Positions 1-6,535 are shown, counted from the first letter of the stretch. The stretch: DNA of 32,453 nt from Streptomyces sp. SBT349 (GCF_001083795.1 NZ_LAVK01000039.1:1-32453); one strand, 5' to 3'. A program made the numbers and translations. The notes: a model not told the origin generated them from the sequence alone.

Positions 1-70
1 GCTGGGGGGAGAAGGGCTGAGACGAGGAGGGCTGAGGCCCGGGGACCTGGGGTGCCTGGTGATCGCTCAT
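1..70 (-). CDS. N-terminus of a probable secreted or membrane protease (partial)
   Basis: An open frame starts with ATG at 70 and runs off the left edge without a stop, giving about 23 residues very rich in Pro, Gln and Ser (start MSDHQAPQVPGPQPSSSQ). Such disordered N-termini are usual for Streptomyces HtrA/trypsin-like membrane proteases, and I recall that one sits beside the LacI gene upstream of glnR in S. coelicolor. The protease assignment rests on that remembered context only; no catalytic domain is in the window. No clear Shine-Dalgarno is visible, so the exact start is uncertain. Confidence 0.45.
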   Translation of the reverse strand, partial: MSDHQAPQVPGPQPSSSQPFSPQ

Positions 71-103
71 GCCGTCGACAGTGCGCCACCCACATGAGAA
101 CCG

Positions 104-121
104 TCTGAGCCGCGCCTCAGA
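104..121. promoter_or_regulatory. Inverted repeat upstream of the partial protease gene
   Basis: TCTGAG and CTCAGA form a perfect 6-bp inverted repeat with a 6-base spacer, in the 87-bp gap between the end of the LacI gene and the start of the partial minus-strand gene. Its place suggests an operator or promoter element for that gene. Regulation by a secretion-stress system of the CssRS type is only a guess from genomic context. Confidence 0.3.
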
Positions 122-157
122 ATCGCCTGGAGATCCGGTGGCGGCCGGGCGGCCGGG

Positions 158-1192
158 TCAGTCGCCCTCGGCGTCGCAGCCGCAGGAGCGCCGGATCCGC
201 AGTGCCACGGGGAACTGCCTGAGCCGGTGGGTGAGGACGCCGTTCCCGTTCTCCGCCTCGCCGATCGCCAGGTCCACCGCCGCGCGGGCCATCGCCTCCC
301 GGTCGGAGCCCGCCGTGGTCAGCGGGGGATCGGTCAGCGCGGCCTCCTTCACGTCGTCGAAGCCGGCCACCGCCAGCTCCTCCGGCACGTCGATCCGCAG
401 CTCGCGGGCGGCCCGCAGCACGCCGATGGCCTGGTCGTCCGTCGCGCACACGATCGCGGGCGGCCGGTCGGGCCCGGCCAGCAGGTCGAGCGCGACGCGG
501 TAGGCGTCGTACCGGTTGTACGGGGCCTTGAACAGCCGCCCCGCGGTGCTCAGCCCCGCCTCGCCCATGGCCCGGCGCCAGCCGGTGACATGGTCGGTGA
601 CCGGGTCGCCCGACTCGGGCGTGGAGTCCACGCCGCCCAGGCAGGCGACGTAGGCGTGACCGTGGCCGAGGAGGTGGCTGGTGACCCGCTGGGCGCCGCC
701 CACGTCGTCGAGGACCACGGCGACGTCGTCGATCGCGTCGGGCCGCCGGTGCAGCAGCACCACCCGGGCGTCCCAGGCGTCGATCTCCGCGGCGGCGTGC
801 TCGCTGGGGCCCTGGCTGATGAGGATCAGCCCCGAGACCCGCATCCCGAGGAACGCCCGCAGATAGTGGACCTCGCGCTCGTCCGCGTAGTCCGAGTTCC
901 CCACCAGGACCATCTTGCCGCGCTCGGCCGCGGCCTGCTCGACCGCGTGCGCCATCTCCGCGAAGAACGGCTGCCGCGCGTCCGGGACGATCAGCCCTAT
1001 GAGGTCCGTGCGCTGCGAGGCCATCGCCTGCGCCACGCGGTCCGGGCGGTACCCCAACTCCTTGATCGCGGCGAGCACTCGCTCCCGCGTGCCCGCGGCC
1101 ACCGGGCGCGGGCCGTTGTTGATGACATAGCTGACAACGGCGGTCGACGTACCCGCCAGCCGAGCCACATCATCCCGCGTCACCTTGGCCAC
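158..1192 (-). CDS. LacI family transcriptional regulator
   Basis: A 344-residue protein of normal LacI length. Residues about 3-50 form the helix-turn-helix and hinge helix ([20 protein letters not shown], then a hinge ending in ELGYRPD). The rest is a periplasmic-binding-protein-like effector domain, with a phrase typical of the family after the hinge ([18 protein letters not shown]). The protein ends with a Cys-containing tail ([11 protein letters not shown]). It probably represses genes in response to a sugar or other small ligand, but neither ligand nor target can be read from the sequence. It starts with GTG, has no Shine-Dalgarno, and a TAGACT hexamer lies seven bases upstream, so translation may be leaderless. 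It lies 75 bp downstream of glnR on the same strand. Confidence 0.93.
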   Translation of the reverse strand: MAKVTRDDVARLAGTSTAVVSYVINNGPRPVAAGTRERVLAAIKELGYRPDRVAQAMASQRTDLIGLIVPDARQPFFAEMAHAVEQAAAERGKMVLVGNSDYADEREVHYLRAFLGMRVSGLILISQGPSEHAAAEIDAWDARVVLLHRRPDAIDDVAVVLDDVGGAQRVTSHLLGHGHAYVACLGGVDSTPESGDPVTDHVTGWRRAMGEAGLSTAGRLFKAPYNRYDAYRVALDLLAGPDRPPAIVCATDDQAIGVLRAARELRIDVPEELAVAGFDDVKEAALTDPPLTTAGSDREAMARAAVDLAIGEAENGNGVLTHRLRQFPVALRIRRSCGCDAEGD

Positions 1193-1199
1193 GGGGCGT

Positions 1200-1205
1200 A
1201 GTCTA
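1200..1205 (-). promoter_or_regulatory. Candidate -10 box (TAGACT) for the LacI gene
   Basis: On the minus strand TAGACT is followed by seven bases and then the GTG start at 1192. This matches the TANNNT consensus and the spacing of leaderless Streptomyces mRNAs. No good -35 hexamer is visible. Confidence 0.45.
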
Positions 1206-1267
1206 CGCGCGCAACCGCCCTGTGGGATACGGGGTTCGCATCCCGGGCACCGGCCCCGGTCCCGGGC

Positions 1268-2023
1268 TCAGCCCCTGCGCGCCGCGGCGTCCTTGACGAG
1301 CTGCTCGGCCTCGCGCGTGACCGCGCGGGCGTGCTGGTCCTCTGCCTTCTCCTTCTCCGGCACCACGAAGCGGTAACCCACGTTCCGCACCGTGCCGATC
1401 AGCGACTCGTGCTCGGGCCCGAGCTTGGCGCGCAGCCGCCGCACATGCACGTCCACGGTGCGGGTGCCGCCGAAGTAGTCGTAGCCCCAGACCTCTTGGA
1501 GGAGCTGGGCGCGGGTGAAGACGCGACCGGGGTGCTGCGCCAGGTACTTCAGCAGCTCGAACTCCTTGAAGGTCAGGTCGAGCACCCGGCCCTTGAGCTT
1601 CGCGCTGTAGGTGGCCTCGTCCACGGAGAGGTCGCCGTTGCGGATCTCCATGGGGCTGTCGTCGGCGGACAGCTGCTGGCGGCCGGTGGCCAGCCGGAGC
1701 CTGGCCTCGACCTCGGCGGGACCCGCGGTGTCGAGCACCACGTCGTCCACGCCCCAGTCCGCGGTCACGGCCGCGAGCCCGCCCTCGGTGACGATGAGCA
1801 CCAGCGGGCAGCCGGGCCCCGTGGAGCGCAGCAGCTGGCACAGGGAGCGCACCTGCGGCAGGTCCTTGCGGCCGTCGATCATGATGACGTCGGCGCTGGG
1901 CGCGTCCACCAGCGCGGGTCCCTCGGCGGGCGCGACCCTGACGTTGTGCAGCAGGAGCTCCAGAGCGGGGAGTACCTGCGAGGACGGCTGGAGGGCATTG
2001 GTCAGGAGTAGCAGCGAGCTCAT
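1268..2023 (-). CDS. glnR: GlnR, global nitrogen response regulator (OmpR family, atypical)
   Basis: A 251-residue protein recognisable as actinobacterial GlnR from the start [14 protein letters not shown], the box [19 protein letters not shown], and a C-terminal OmpR/PhoB winged helix (about 130-225) containing [19 protein letters not shown] and [20 protein letters not shown]. In the family it controls ammonium assimilation (glnA, amtB, glnK), nitrite reduction and urease genes. The receiver domain is atypical: Asp50 and Arg52 are present but the usual acidic pocket and the Lys of a phosphorylated receiver are not evident, in line with orphan, non-canonically activated GlnR. No sensor kinase is adjacent. 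The LacI gene follows on the same strand and a MoaD-like gene diverges upstream. The long charged tail after about residue 225 varies between species. Confidence 0.96.
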   Translation of the reverse strand: MSSLLLLTNALQPSSQVLPALELLLHNVRVAPAEGPALVDAPSADVIMIDGRKDLPQVRSLCQLLRSTGPGCPLVLIVTEGGLAAVTADWGVDDVVLDTAGPAEVEARLRLATGRQQLSADDSPMEIRNGDLSVDEATYSAKLKGRVLDLTFKEFELLKYLAQHPGRVFTRAQLLQEVWGYDYFGGTRTVDVHVRRLRAKLGPEHESLIGTVRNVGYRFVVPEKEKAEDQHARAVTREAEQLVKDAAARRG

Positions 2024-2090
2024 CAGGGGGGCGTTCCTTCCTCAGTCCTGGCAAGGGGACGATTCGAGCGGCTCTGCCCAGAAAGCGCAA

Positions 2091-2124
2091 AAGGACCCGG
2101 GGTGGCATCAGTGCCCGGATCCTT
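2091..2124 (-). terminator. Hairpin in the region upstream of glnR
   Basis: Two 11-base arms (2091-2101 and 2114-2124) pair with one mismatch around a 12-base loop. Read on the minus strand the hairpin is followed by TTTTGCGC, so it looks like a weak intrinsic terminator or a structured 5' leader about 68 bases before glnR. Read on the plus strand no T-run follows. It could instead be an mRNA-stabilising hairpin if transcription starts just upstream of it. Confidence 0.4.
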
Positions 2125-2135
2125 GCAACGCCAGC

Positions 2136-2141
2136 AGCATA
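2136..2141 (-). promoter_or_regulatory. Candidate -10 box (TATGCT) for glnR
   Basis: TATGCT on the minus strand fits TANNNT and would start transcription near 2129, giving a leader of roughly 105 bases that begins with the hairpin at 2091-2124. No convincing -35 box is seen. I see no clear pair of GlnR-type half sites (GTnAC-n6-GaAAC) here. Confidence 0.3.
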
Positions 2142-2260
2142 GCCCAAAGAATTCACCCGGGGCAGGGGCGCGCGTCACACCCGCGCCCGCCGGGGCGTCA
2201 TCATGGGGGCGCACGGACAGGGGCAGGGCAAGCGTTCGGACGAGTCGGAGGAGCCGGCCG

Positions 2261-2527
2261 ATGGCGAGGGGCACGATCCGTTACTGGGCGGCGGCGAAGG
2301 CCGCCGCGGGGACGGCGGAGGAGGCGTACGAGGCCACCACGCTGGCCGCCGCGCTGAGCGCGGCGCGCGGGCGCCACGCGGACAGCCCGGAGTTCGCGCG
2401 GGTGCTCGTGCGCTGCTCGTTCCTCGTCAACGGGGAGCAGGTCGGCGCGCGCGGGCACGACAGCGTCGCGCTGCCCGAGGGCGGGACCGTCGAGGTGCTC
2501 CCGCCGTTCGCGGGAGGCGCGTCATGA
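2261..2527 (+). CDS. MoaD/ThiS family small sulfur-carrier-like protein
   Basis: An 88-residue ubiquitin-fold-like protein (start MARGTIRYWAAAKAAAG, end VEVLPPFAGGAS). The N-terminal beta strand with IRYWAAAK, the phrase FLVNGEQV and the ending LPPFAGG are typical of MoaD/ThiS. These proteins carry sulfur as a C-terminal thiocarboxylate for molybdopterin or thiazole synthesis. Here two residues (Ala-Ser) follow the Gly-Gly, so the tail would need trimming, or the protein may not act as a classical carrier. The start is set by GGAGGAG at 2247-2253, eight bases upstream. The stop overlaps the next gene by four bases (ATGA), so the two are probably translationally coupled. No MoaE, MoeB or Thi partner is nearby. 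Confidence 0.85.
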   Translation: MARGTIRYWAAAKAAAGTAEEAYEATTLAAALSAARGRHADSPEFARVLVRCSFLVNGEQVGARGHDSVALPEGGTVEVLPPFAGGAS

Positions 2528-3354
2528 CCTCCCCCGAGACCTCCCCCGGCCTCCGGCCGGGAGGTGGCCCCGCGTCCACGGGGCCGCGCGCCGAGGCCGC
2601 GGGCCCGCGCCACCGGGCGCGTTCCCCGATCATCCCGCCGGGCATCCAGCCCGCCGCGCTGACCGCGCTCCTCGCGGGGCTGCTCGCGGCCGGGGCCGCG
2701 GTGGGCCAGCTCGCGGCGCTGCCCGCCGTGGTGCTGCTCCAGGCGGTGACGGCCGCCGGATGGTTCCGGCTGAACGGGATGTGGCCCGCGCGGCAGGGCA
2801 TCGCGCTGGCCTTCGCGGGCGGCCTGGCGGCCGACGCCGCCCTGGTGTTGGCCGACCGGGACCGGGCCCCCGAGGCCGTGATCGGCGTGCTCGGGGTGTG
2901 GTTCGTGCTGGTGCTGGTGCTCCAGCTGCGGCACCGCGGCTCGCCCGACGAGCGGCTCGACTCGCTGATCGCGACGGCCGCCTCCACGCTGCTGACGATC
3001 GCGGCGGCCGGGCACCTGGCCGCCGTGGACGTCTCGGGCGCGGCCGTCGCCGTGACCGCCTGCGCGGTGGGCGCCGCGGCGCTCGGCCGGGCGGTGCCGG
3101 GTCCCGGCGTGCTGTCGGTGGCCCTGGCGCTGCTGCTCGCGGGCGGGGTGGGCGCGGTGGCCGCGGACCGGGTGAGCGGCATGGGCGGCGAGGCTCTGGC
3201 GCTGGCCGCCGCCGGGGGCGTGTGCGCGCTGATCGGCCTGCGGGTCGCCAGCTACGACTTCCCCTCGCGCTTCGTCCACTTCACCGCCGGGGTCGCCCTG
3301 CCGCTGACGGCCGCGGCACCCGCCGTCTACCCGCTGGCCAGGGCGCTGCTCTGA
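2524..3354 (+). CDS. Integral membrane protein, function unknown
   Basis: A 276-residue protein with a hydrophilic Pro/Gly-rich N-terminus of about 40 residues, followed by roughly eight to nine hydrophobic segments rich in Ala, Leu and Val that alternate with short polar loops (for example the loop QLRHRGSPDERLDS). I do not recognise a characterised family or catalytic motif. The ATGA overlap with the MoaD-like gene sets the start and makes a two-gene operon likely. The segment before the last helices (VASYDFPSRFVHFTAG) contains the most conserved-looking polar residues. It may work with the MoaD-like partner, but nothing in the sequence shows how. Confidence 0.8.
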   Translation: MTSPETSPGLRPGGGPASTGPRAEAAGPRHRARSPIIPPGIQPAALTALLAGLLAAGAAVGQLAALPAVVLLQAVTAAGWFRLNGMWPARQGIALAFAGGLAADAALVLADRDRAPEAVIGVLGVWFVLVLVLQLRHRGSPDERLDSLIATAASTLLTIAAAGHLAAVDVSGAAVAVTACAVGAAALGRAVPGPGVLSVALALLLAGGVGAVAADRVSGMGGEALALAAAGGVCALIGLRVASYDFPSRFVHFTAGVALPLTAAAPAVYPLARALL

Positions 3355-3431
3355 CGTTCCCCCCTCACTCACGCGTGTAACGGGCGTGCTGCAAGCGCGG
3401 CCCCGGGGCTTCGCGCGGGTGGGGCGCGGGT

Positions 3432-3437
3432 TACGCT
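3432..3437 (+). promoter_or_regulatory. Candidate -10 box (TACGCT) for the DUF2993 gene
   Basis: TACGCT lies about 40 bases before the ATG at 3477 and would give a leader of about 33 bases that includes the Shine-Dalgarno-like AAGGGGA. The -35 region is poor. Confidence 0.3.
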
Positions 3438-3476
3438 CGCGTCGCTTTTCAGACGACTCAAGGGGATCACGGCCCG

Positions 3477-4196
3477 ATGCGCGCACTGCGAATAACTCTC
3501 ATCGTTGTCGGTGTTCTCGTCCTGCTGACGATCGCCGCCGACCGTGTCGCCGTGTGGGTCGCGCAGAACGAGGTCGCCTCGCGGGCGCGCGACGAGCTCG
3601 GTCTCTCATCCGAGCCCGACGTGAAGATCCAGGGCTTCCCCTTCCTCACCCAGGTGATGAACACCCGCCTCGACCACGTGGACCTCGGGCTCGACCAGTA
3701 CGAGGCGCAGGTGGACGACCAGGCGCTCACGGTGGAGGAGCTGGAGCTGGAGCTGCGGAACGTCGAGGTCACGGGGAACTTCTCGGGCGCGGTGGCGGAG
3801 ACCGCCGAGGGCGAGGGCCTGATCGGGTACGAGGAGCTGTCCCGCGCCTACGGCGAGCTGCTGGCCGTCAGCGGGAACGGGTTCGCGGTGGAGTTCGGTC
3901 ACGCGGGCGACGGGCAGCTGCTGCTGACCCTCCAGGCCAGCGTGATGGGGCAGAACGTGGACGTCGGCGAGATGCCGGGCGAGATCGTGCTGGAGAACGG
4001 GACGATCACGCTGAGCGTGGACGAGGAGGAGATCCCGGACACCGGGCGCCCCGAGCTCCAGGAGGCGATCCGCGACCAGCTCCACCAGGAGCGCACGGTC
4101 AGCGGCCTGCCGGCCGGCCTGGAGCTGGACTCGCTCACCCCGACCGACGAGGGGCTCGCCCTCACCATCACGGGCAGCCAGGTCAGCGTCGGCTGA
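3477..4196 (+). CDS. DUF2993 (LmeA-like) membrane-anchored lipid-binding protein
   Basis: A 239-residue protein with one N-terminal membrane segment (about residues 4-28, ALRITLIVVGVLVLLTIAA) and an extracytoplasmic domain made of alternating strands. The phrases VKIQGFPFLTQVMNTRLDHV and TITGSQVSVG are typical of DUF2993. The best studied member, mycobacterial LmeA, is a phospholipid-binding periplasmic protein needed for lipomannan maturation; a comparable envelope-lipid role here is inference. The ATG is preceded by AAGGGGA at a somewhat long spacing. The gene stands alone between the MoaD-like operon and the sulfur module, and a possible terminator follows at once. Confidence 0.88.
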   Translation: MRALRITLIVVGVLVLLTIAADRVAVWVAQNEVASRARDELGLSSEPDVKIQGFPFLTQVMNTRLDHVDLGLDQYEAQVDDQALTVEELELELRNVEVTGNFSGAVAETAEGEGLIGYEELSRAYGELLAVSGNGFAVEFGHAGDGQLLLTLQASVMGQNVDVGEMPGEIVLENGTITLSVDEEEIPDTGRPELQEAIRDQLHQERTVSGLPAGLELDSLTPTDEGLALTITGSQVSVG

Positions 4197-4197
4197 C

Positions 4198-4231
4198 GGG
4201 CGGCGGCGGCCACCGGGACCCCGAGCCGCCC
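4198..4231 (+). terminator. Possible terminator after the DUF2993 gene
   Basis: GGGCGGC (4198-4204) can pair with GCCGCCC (4225-4231) around a 20-base loop, starting two bases after the stop codon. There is no T-run, which is common in this GC-rich group, so the call is tentative. Confidence 0.3.
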
Positions 4232-4280
4232 TCAGCCATCTCACATTCCGGGCAGAGGTATCTCAGCATCCGGTCCACCG

Positions 4281-4310
4281 GTGACACGGGCGCCGTCGCG
4301 TCCGTACGAT
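4281..4310 (+). promoter_or_regulatory. Promoter of the sulfur leader-peptide/sulfurtransferase transcript
   Basis: A -35 hexamer GTGACA (4281-4286) and a -10 hexamer TACGAT (4305-4310) are 18 bases apart, close to the housekeeping Streptomyces consensus (TTGACN-N18-TANNNT). Transcription would start at about 4317-4318, on or beside the ATG of the leader peptide, so its mRNA would be leaderless. This is the best-formed promoter seen upstream of any gene in the left half. Confidence 0.6.
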
Positions 4311-4317
4311 CGCGGTC

Positions 4318-4419
4318 ATGATGCGACAGGCCACGGGCACCCCGGCAGGGGGACTCACGAAGCGGCGGGCGGTCGACCTGTGCCGCGTCGCCGCCATGCT
4401 CTGTCCCCGCGTCGGCTGA
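4318..4419 (+). CDS. Cys-containing leader peptide upstream of the sulfurtransferase
   Basis: A 33-residue open frame, starting with two Met codons, whose C-terminal half reads LTKRRAVDLCRVAAMLCPRVG. Short peptides with the VDLCRVxxxLC signature occur before sulfur and cysteine metabolism genes in actinobacteria and are generally annotated as putative leader peptides for attenuation. Two Cys codons (TGC, TGT) near the end would sense cysteinyl-tRNA supply. The stop lies 114 bases before the sulfurtransferase start, with a candidate hairpin between. A consensus promoter ends seven bases before the first ATG. The attenuation role is inferred from known cysteine-attenuation uORFs in mycobacteria, not shown here. 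Confidence 0.75.
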   Translation: MMRQATGTPAGGLTKRRAVDLCRVAAMLCPRVG

Positions 4420-4454
4420 CGACCACGCCTCATCTCCCCTTCCGCGCGCCGCGC

Positions 4455-4481
4455 CGCGCACCTTCTCCGCGTCCGTGCGCG
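4455..4481 (+). promoter_or_regulatory. Candidate attenuator hairpin between leader peptide and sulfurtransferase
   Basis: CGCGCAC (4455-4461) pairs perfectly with GTGCGCG (4475-4481) around a 13-base loop. It lies 36 bases after the leader stop and 52 bases before the sulfurtransferase start. The flanks are very C-rich and low in G, as in regions where Rho can load. Either intrinsic or Rho-dependent attenuation is possible. Confidence 0.35.
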
Positions 4482-4533
4482 CCCCCCGGCACGCCGCCCC
4501 ACCTCCCTGCCCGATCGCCGAAGGAGAACACGC

Positions 4534-5373
4534 ATGAGCCGCAGTGACGTCCTCGTGGACGCCGACTGGGTCCAGGAGCACCTCGACGACGCCGGTGTCG
4601 TCATCGTGGAAGTCGACGAGGACACCAGCGCCTACGACAAGAACCACATCAGGAACGCCGTTCGCATCGACTGGAAGAAGGAGCTCCAGGACCCGGTCCG
4701 CCGCGACTTCGTGGACCAGGCGGGCTTCGAGAAGCTGCTCTCGGCCAAGGGCATCGCCAACGGCGACACGGTGGTCCTCTACGGCGGCAACAACAACTGG
4801 TTCGCCGCCTACGCCTACTGGTACTTCAAGCTCTACGGCCACCAGGACGTCCGCCTGCTCGACGGCGGCCGCAAGAAGTGGGAGCTGGACGCCCGCGAGC
4901 TGGTCGAGGAGGTGCCCTCGCGCGCCGCGACCGCGTACGCGGCGCAGCCGCAGGACGTCTCGATCCGCGCGTTCCGCGACGAGGTCGTGGCCGCCATCGG
5001 CACGCAGAACCTGGTGGACGTCCGCTCGCCCGACGAGTTCAGCGGCAAGCTGCTGGCCCCGGCGCACCTCCCGCAGGAGCAGTCGCAGGTCGGCGGCCAC
5101 ATCCCCTCCGCGCGCAACATCCCGTGGTCGAAGTCGGCCAACGACGACGGCACGTTCCGCCCGGACGACGAGCTGAGCGAGCTGTACCAGGAGGAGGGCG
5201 TGGACCTGGGGAAGGACACCATCGCCTACTGCCGCATCGGCGAGCGCTCCGCGCACACGTGGTTCGTGCTGCACGAGCTGCTCGGCGTCACGAACGTGAA
5301 GAACTACGACGGCTCCTGGACGGAGTACGGCTCCCTGGTGGGCGTGCCCGTCGAGACCGGCCCGGCCGCGTAG
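4534..5373 (+). CDS. Thiosulfate/3-mercaptopyruvate sulfurtransferase (two rhodanese domains)
   Basis: A 279-residue tandem rhodanese. The N-terminal domain (about 1-125, with the phrase HIRNAVRIDW) is the inactive copy. The C-terminal domain (about 140-275) carries the catalytic loop CRIGERS with Cys233 as persulfide acceptor, and the usual VDVRSPDEFSG before it. The enzyme moves sulfane sulfur from thiosulfate or mercaptopyruvate to cyanide or thiol acceptors in the cytoplasm. Actinobacterial members are often named CysA or SseA although no sulfate transport is involved. A good Shine-Dalgarno (GAAGGAG) precedes the ATG. It sits between the Cys leader peptide and the DUF1416 gene, the usual actinobacterial arrangement, so control by cysteine supply is likely. 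Confidence 0.95.
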   Translation: MSRSDVLVDADWVQEHLDDAGVVIVEVDEDTSAYDKNHIRNAVRIDWKKELQDPVRRDFVDQAGFEKLLSAKGIANGDTVVLYGGNNNWFAAYAYWYFKLYGHQDVRLLDGGRKKWELDARELVEEVPSRAATAYAAQPQDVSIRAFRDEVVAAIGTQNLVDVRSPDEFSGKLLAPAHLPQEQSQVGGHIPSARNIPWSKSANDDGTFRPDDELSELYQEEGVDLGKDTIAYCRIGERSAHTWFVLHELLGVTNVKNYDGSWTEYGSLVGVPVETGPAA

Positions 5374-5402
5374 GTCACCAGGGCACGTAGGTCACCAGGC
5401 CA
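5369..5402. repeat. 17-bp tandem duplication across the sulfurtransferase stop codon
   Basis: Two head-to-tail 17-base units (5369-5385 and 5386-5402), differing at one base, begin with CGTAGGTCACCAGG; the first unit contains the TAG stop. A third, degenerate copy may follow. This looks like a local slippage duplication extending the spacer before the DUF1416 gene. Confidence 0.8.
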
Positions 5403-5441
5403 CCCAGGGCACCAGGACAAGGACAGGAAGAGGAACGCGCC

Positions 5442-5729
5442 ATGTGCGGAGCGAAGCCCGGCGGTCCGGACGCCGCCTCCATCACGCCAGGCCGGACGAC
5501 GATCCAGGGCGCGGTGACCCGGGACGGCGAGCCGGCGACCGGCTATGTCCGGCTGCTGGACGGCACCGGCGAGTTCACCGCCGAGGTGCCGACCTCGGCC
5601 ACCGGCCAGTTCCGCTTCTACGCGGCCGAGGGCACGTGGACGGTGCGGGCCCTGGTGCCCGGCGGGACCGCGGACCGCACGGTCGTCGCCCAGCAGGGCG
5701 GGCTGACCGAGGTCACCATCGCGGTCTGA
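5442..5729 (+). CDS. DUF1416 domain-containing protein
   Basis: A 95-residue protein, start MCGAKPGGPDAASITPGRTT, that matches the small actinobacterial DUF1416 family, which regularly follows a thiosulfate sulfurtransferase gene. The body is a predicted beta sandwich related to carboxypeptidase-regulatory-like folds (GAVTRDGEPATGYVRLLD, GQFRFYAAEGTWTVRALVPG). The Cys at position 2 is typical of the family and could be a sulfur acceptor or metal ligand, but the function is not known. The ATG is supported by AGGAAGAGG at a suitable distance. It lies 68 bp after the sulfurtransferase and before a strong terminator, so it is the last gene of this transcript. Confidence 0.92.
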   Translation: MCGAKPGGPDAASITPGRTTIQGAVTRDGEPATGYVRLLDGTGEFTAEVPTSATGQFRFYAAEGTWTVRALVPGGTADRTVVAQQGGLTEVTIAV

Positions 5730-5754
5730 TCCCCGCGCCGTCCCGGACGCACCC

Positions 5755-5786
5755 GGGGCCGTGCTCCCCGGTGGGAGCACGGCCCC
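5755..5786. terminator. Strong bidirectional-type terminator
   Basis: A perfect 14-bp stem (5755-5768 with 5773-5786) closed by a CGGT tetraloop lies 25 bases after the DUF1416 stop and between convergent genes. It is the tightest hairpin in this part of the window and should end the sulfur operon; its symmetry would let it work in both directions. Confidence 0.8.
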
Positions 5787-5792
5787 TTCGCA

Positions 5793-5846
5793 TGGCCCCG
5801 TTCATCCTGCGTGCTCGGTTGGCCCCGTTCATCCTGCGTGCTCGGT
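5793..5846. repeat. Two identical 27-bp tandem units in an intergenic region
   Basis: The 27 bases at 5793-5819 are repeated without change at 5820-5846 (unit starts TGGCCCCGTTCATCCTGCG). The pair lies between the terminator and the 3' end of the DsrE gene. Perfect identity points to a recent duplication; no function is evident. Confidence 0.9.
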
Positions 5847-5867
5847 GGTTCGGTGGTCCGGTCGGTT

Positions 5868-6230
5868 TCAGTAGACGAGCGCCTGGACGCCGTCGGGCAT
5901 GATCTCACTCACGAAGACCTGGGCCCCGGCGATGCGGACGCCGTCGATCACGTCCTCCTCCTCGATCCCCCGCCGGGCGGCGCACTGCGTGCACAGCGTG
6001 ATCTCCCCCCCGGCCATGATTCCGTCGATCAGGTCAGGCAACGGCGCGGCGTGCGGCAGCGAGAACTCCGCCGCCTTCCCGGGAAGGGCGAACCACGCGG
6101 ATTCCCCGGTCAGCCAGAGCGAGACCTCCACGCCGCTGGCGACGGCCACCGCCGCCACCGTGAAAGCCTGAGAACACCGCTCGGGGGCATCGGCCCCCGC
6201 CGTCACCTTGATCACCAGCTTGTGCGACAT
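5868..6230 (-). CDS. DsrE family protein
   Basis: A 120-residue protein, start MSHKLVIKVTAGADAPERCS, of the DsrE/TusD-like fold: an opening beta strand, a helix (QAFTVAAVAVASGVEVSLWL), and a C-terminal half with GGEITLCTQCAARRG. Cys80 and Cys83 form a CxxC pair, and Cys19 lies in the first loop. DsrE-type proteins relay persulfide sulfur or act in small-molecule sulfur chemistry; the position opposite the sulfurtransferase/DUF1416 genes fits a sulfur-related role, which is inference. The zinc-ribbon microprotein gene lies 30 bases upstream on the same strand, so both are probably on one mRNA. The GAxSxW-like loop (TGESAWFALPG) is typical of actinobacterial members. Confidence 0.88.
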   Translation of the reverse strand: MSHKLVIKVTAGADAPERCSQAFTVAAVAVASGVEVSLWLTGESAWFALPGKAAEFSLPHAAPLPDLIDGIMAGGEITLCTQCAARRGIEEEDVIDGVRIAGAQVFVSEIMPDGVQALVY

Positions 6231-6260
6231 GGCACCACGGTAGTCAGCGGGACAGCGCCG

Positions 6261-6344
6261 CTAACGCGTCGTGCCACATGTGCCGCAGACCCAGTCGCCT
6301 CGCGGGCCCTGGTGCATCATCCCGCCACAGTTAGGACAACTCAT
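6261..6344 (-). CDS. 27-residue zinc-ribbon microprotein
   Basis: A very short open frame, start MSCPNCGGMMHQGPRGDWVC and end GTCGTTR, with two CxxC knuckles of the CPxCG type (Cys3/Cys6 and Cys20/Cys23). These four Cys are the full ligand set of a rubredoxin-like zinc ribbon, so almost the whole peptide would be the metal site. GGAAAGGG lies about eight bases before the ATG as a Shine-Dalgarno. The stop is 30 bases before the DsrE start on the same strand, which argues for co-transcription. It is shorter than most gene finders accept. Function unknown: binding to nucleic acid or protein, or metal and redox sensing, are all possible. Confidence 0.75.
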   Translation of the reverse strand: MSCPNCGGMMHQGPRGDWVCGTCGTTR

Positions 6345-6419
6345 GACCACACCCTTTCCACGCGCTTAGACGCACCGTGGCCCAAACGCGTTCAGTCGCA
6401 GTGATCACAAAACGGTCAA

Positions 6420-6449
6420 GGACGCCCGGAAGCCAGAACCCGGGCGTCC
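6420..6449. promoter_or_regulatory. Perfect hairpin between two divergent genes
   Basis: GGACGCCCGG (6420-6429) pairs with CCGGGCGTCC (6440-6449) around ten bases. It lies between the start of the minus-strand microprotein gene and the plus-strand 33-residue membrane protein gene. A terminator is not expected between divergent starts, so it may insulate the two, or be an operator or part of a 5' leader. Confidence 0.45.
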
Positions 6450-6535
6450 CCCTCCTTCAGATTCCCCCGATGCCGAGGACTAGACTCGGCCGCGGTCGGA
6501 ATTCACATTCTCAGCCGCACCAGGAGGAGCACACT

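Noticed and set aside
2142..2260. GlnR binding site for autoregulation
   Set aside because: A GTCAC occurs near 2174 but no properly spaced GAAAC-like half follows.
5755..5786. Riboswitch at the end of the sulfur operon
   Set aside because: A simple perfect stem with a tetraloop after a stop codon and between convergent genes is better explained as a terminator.
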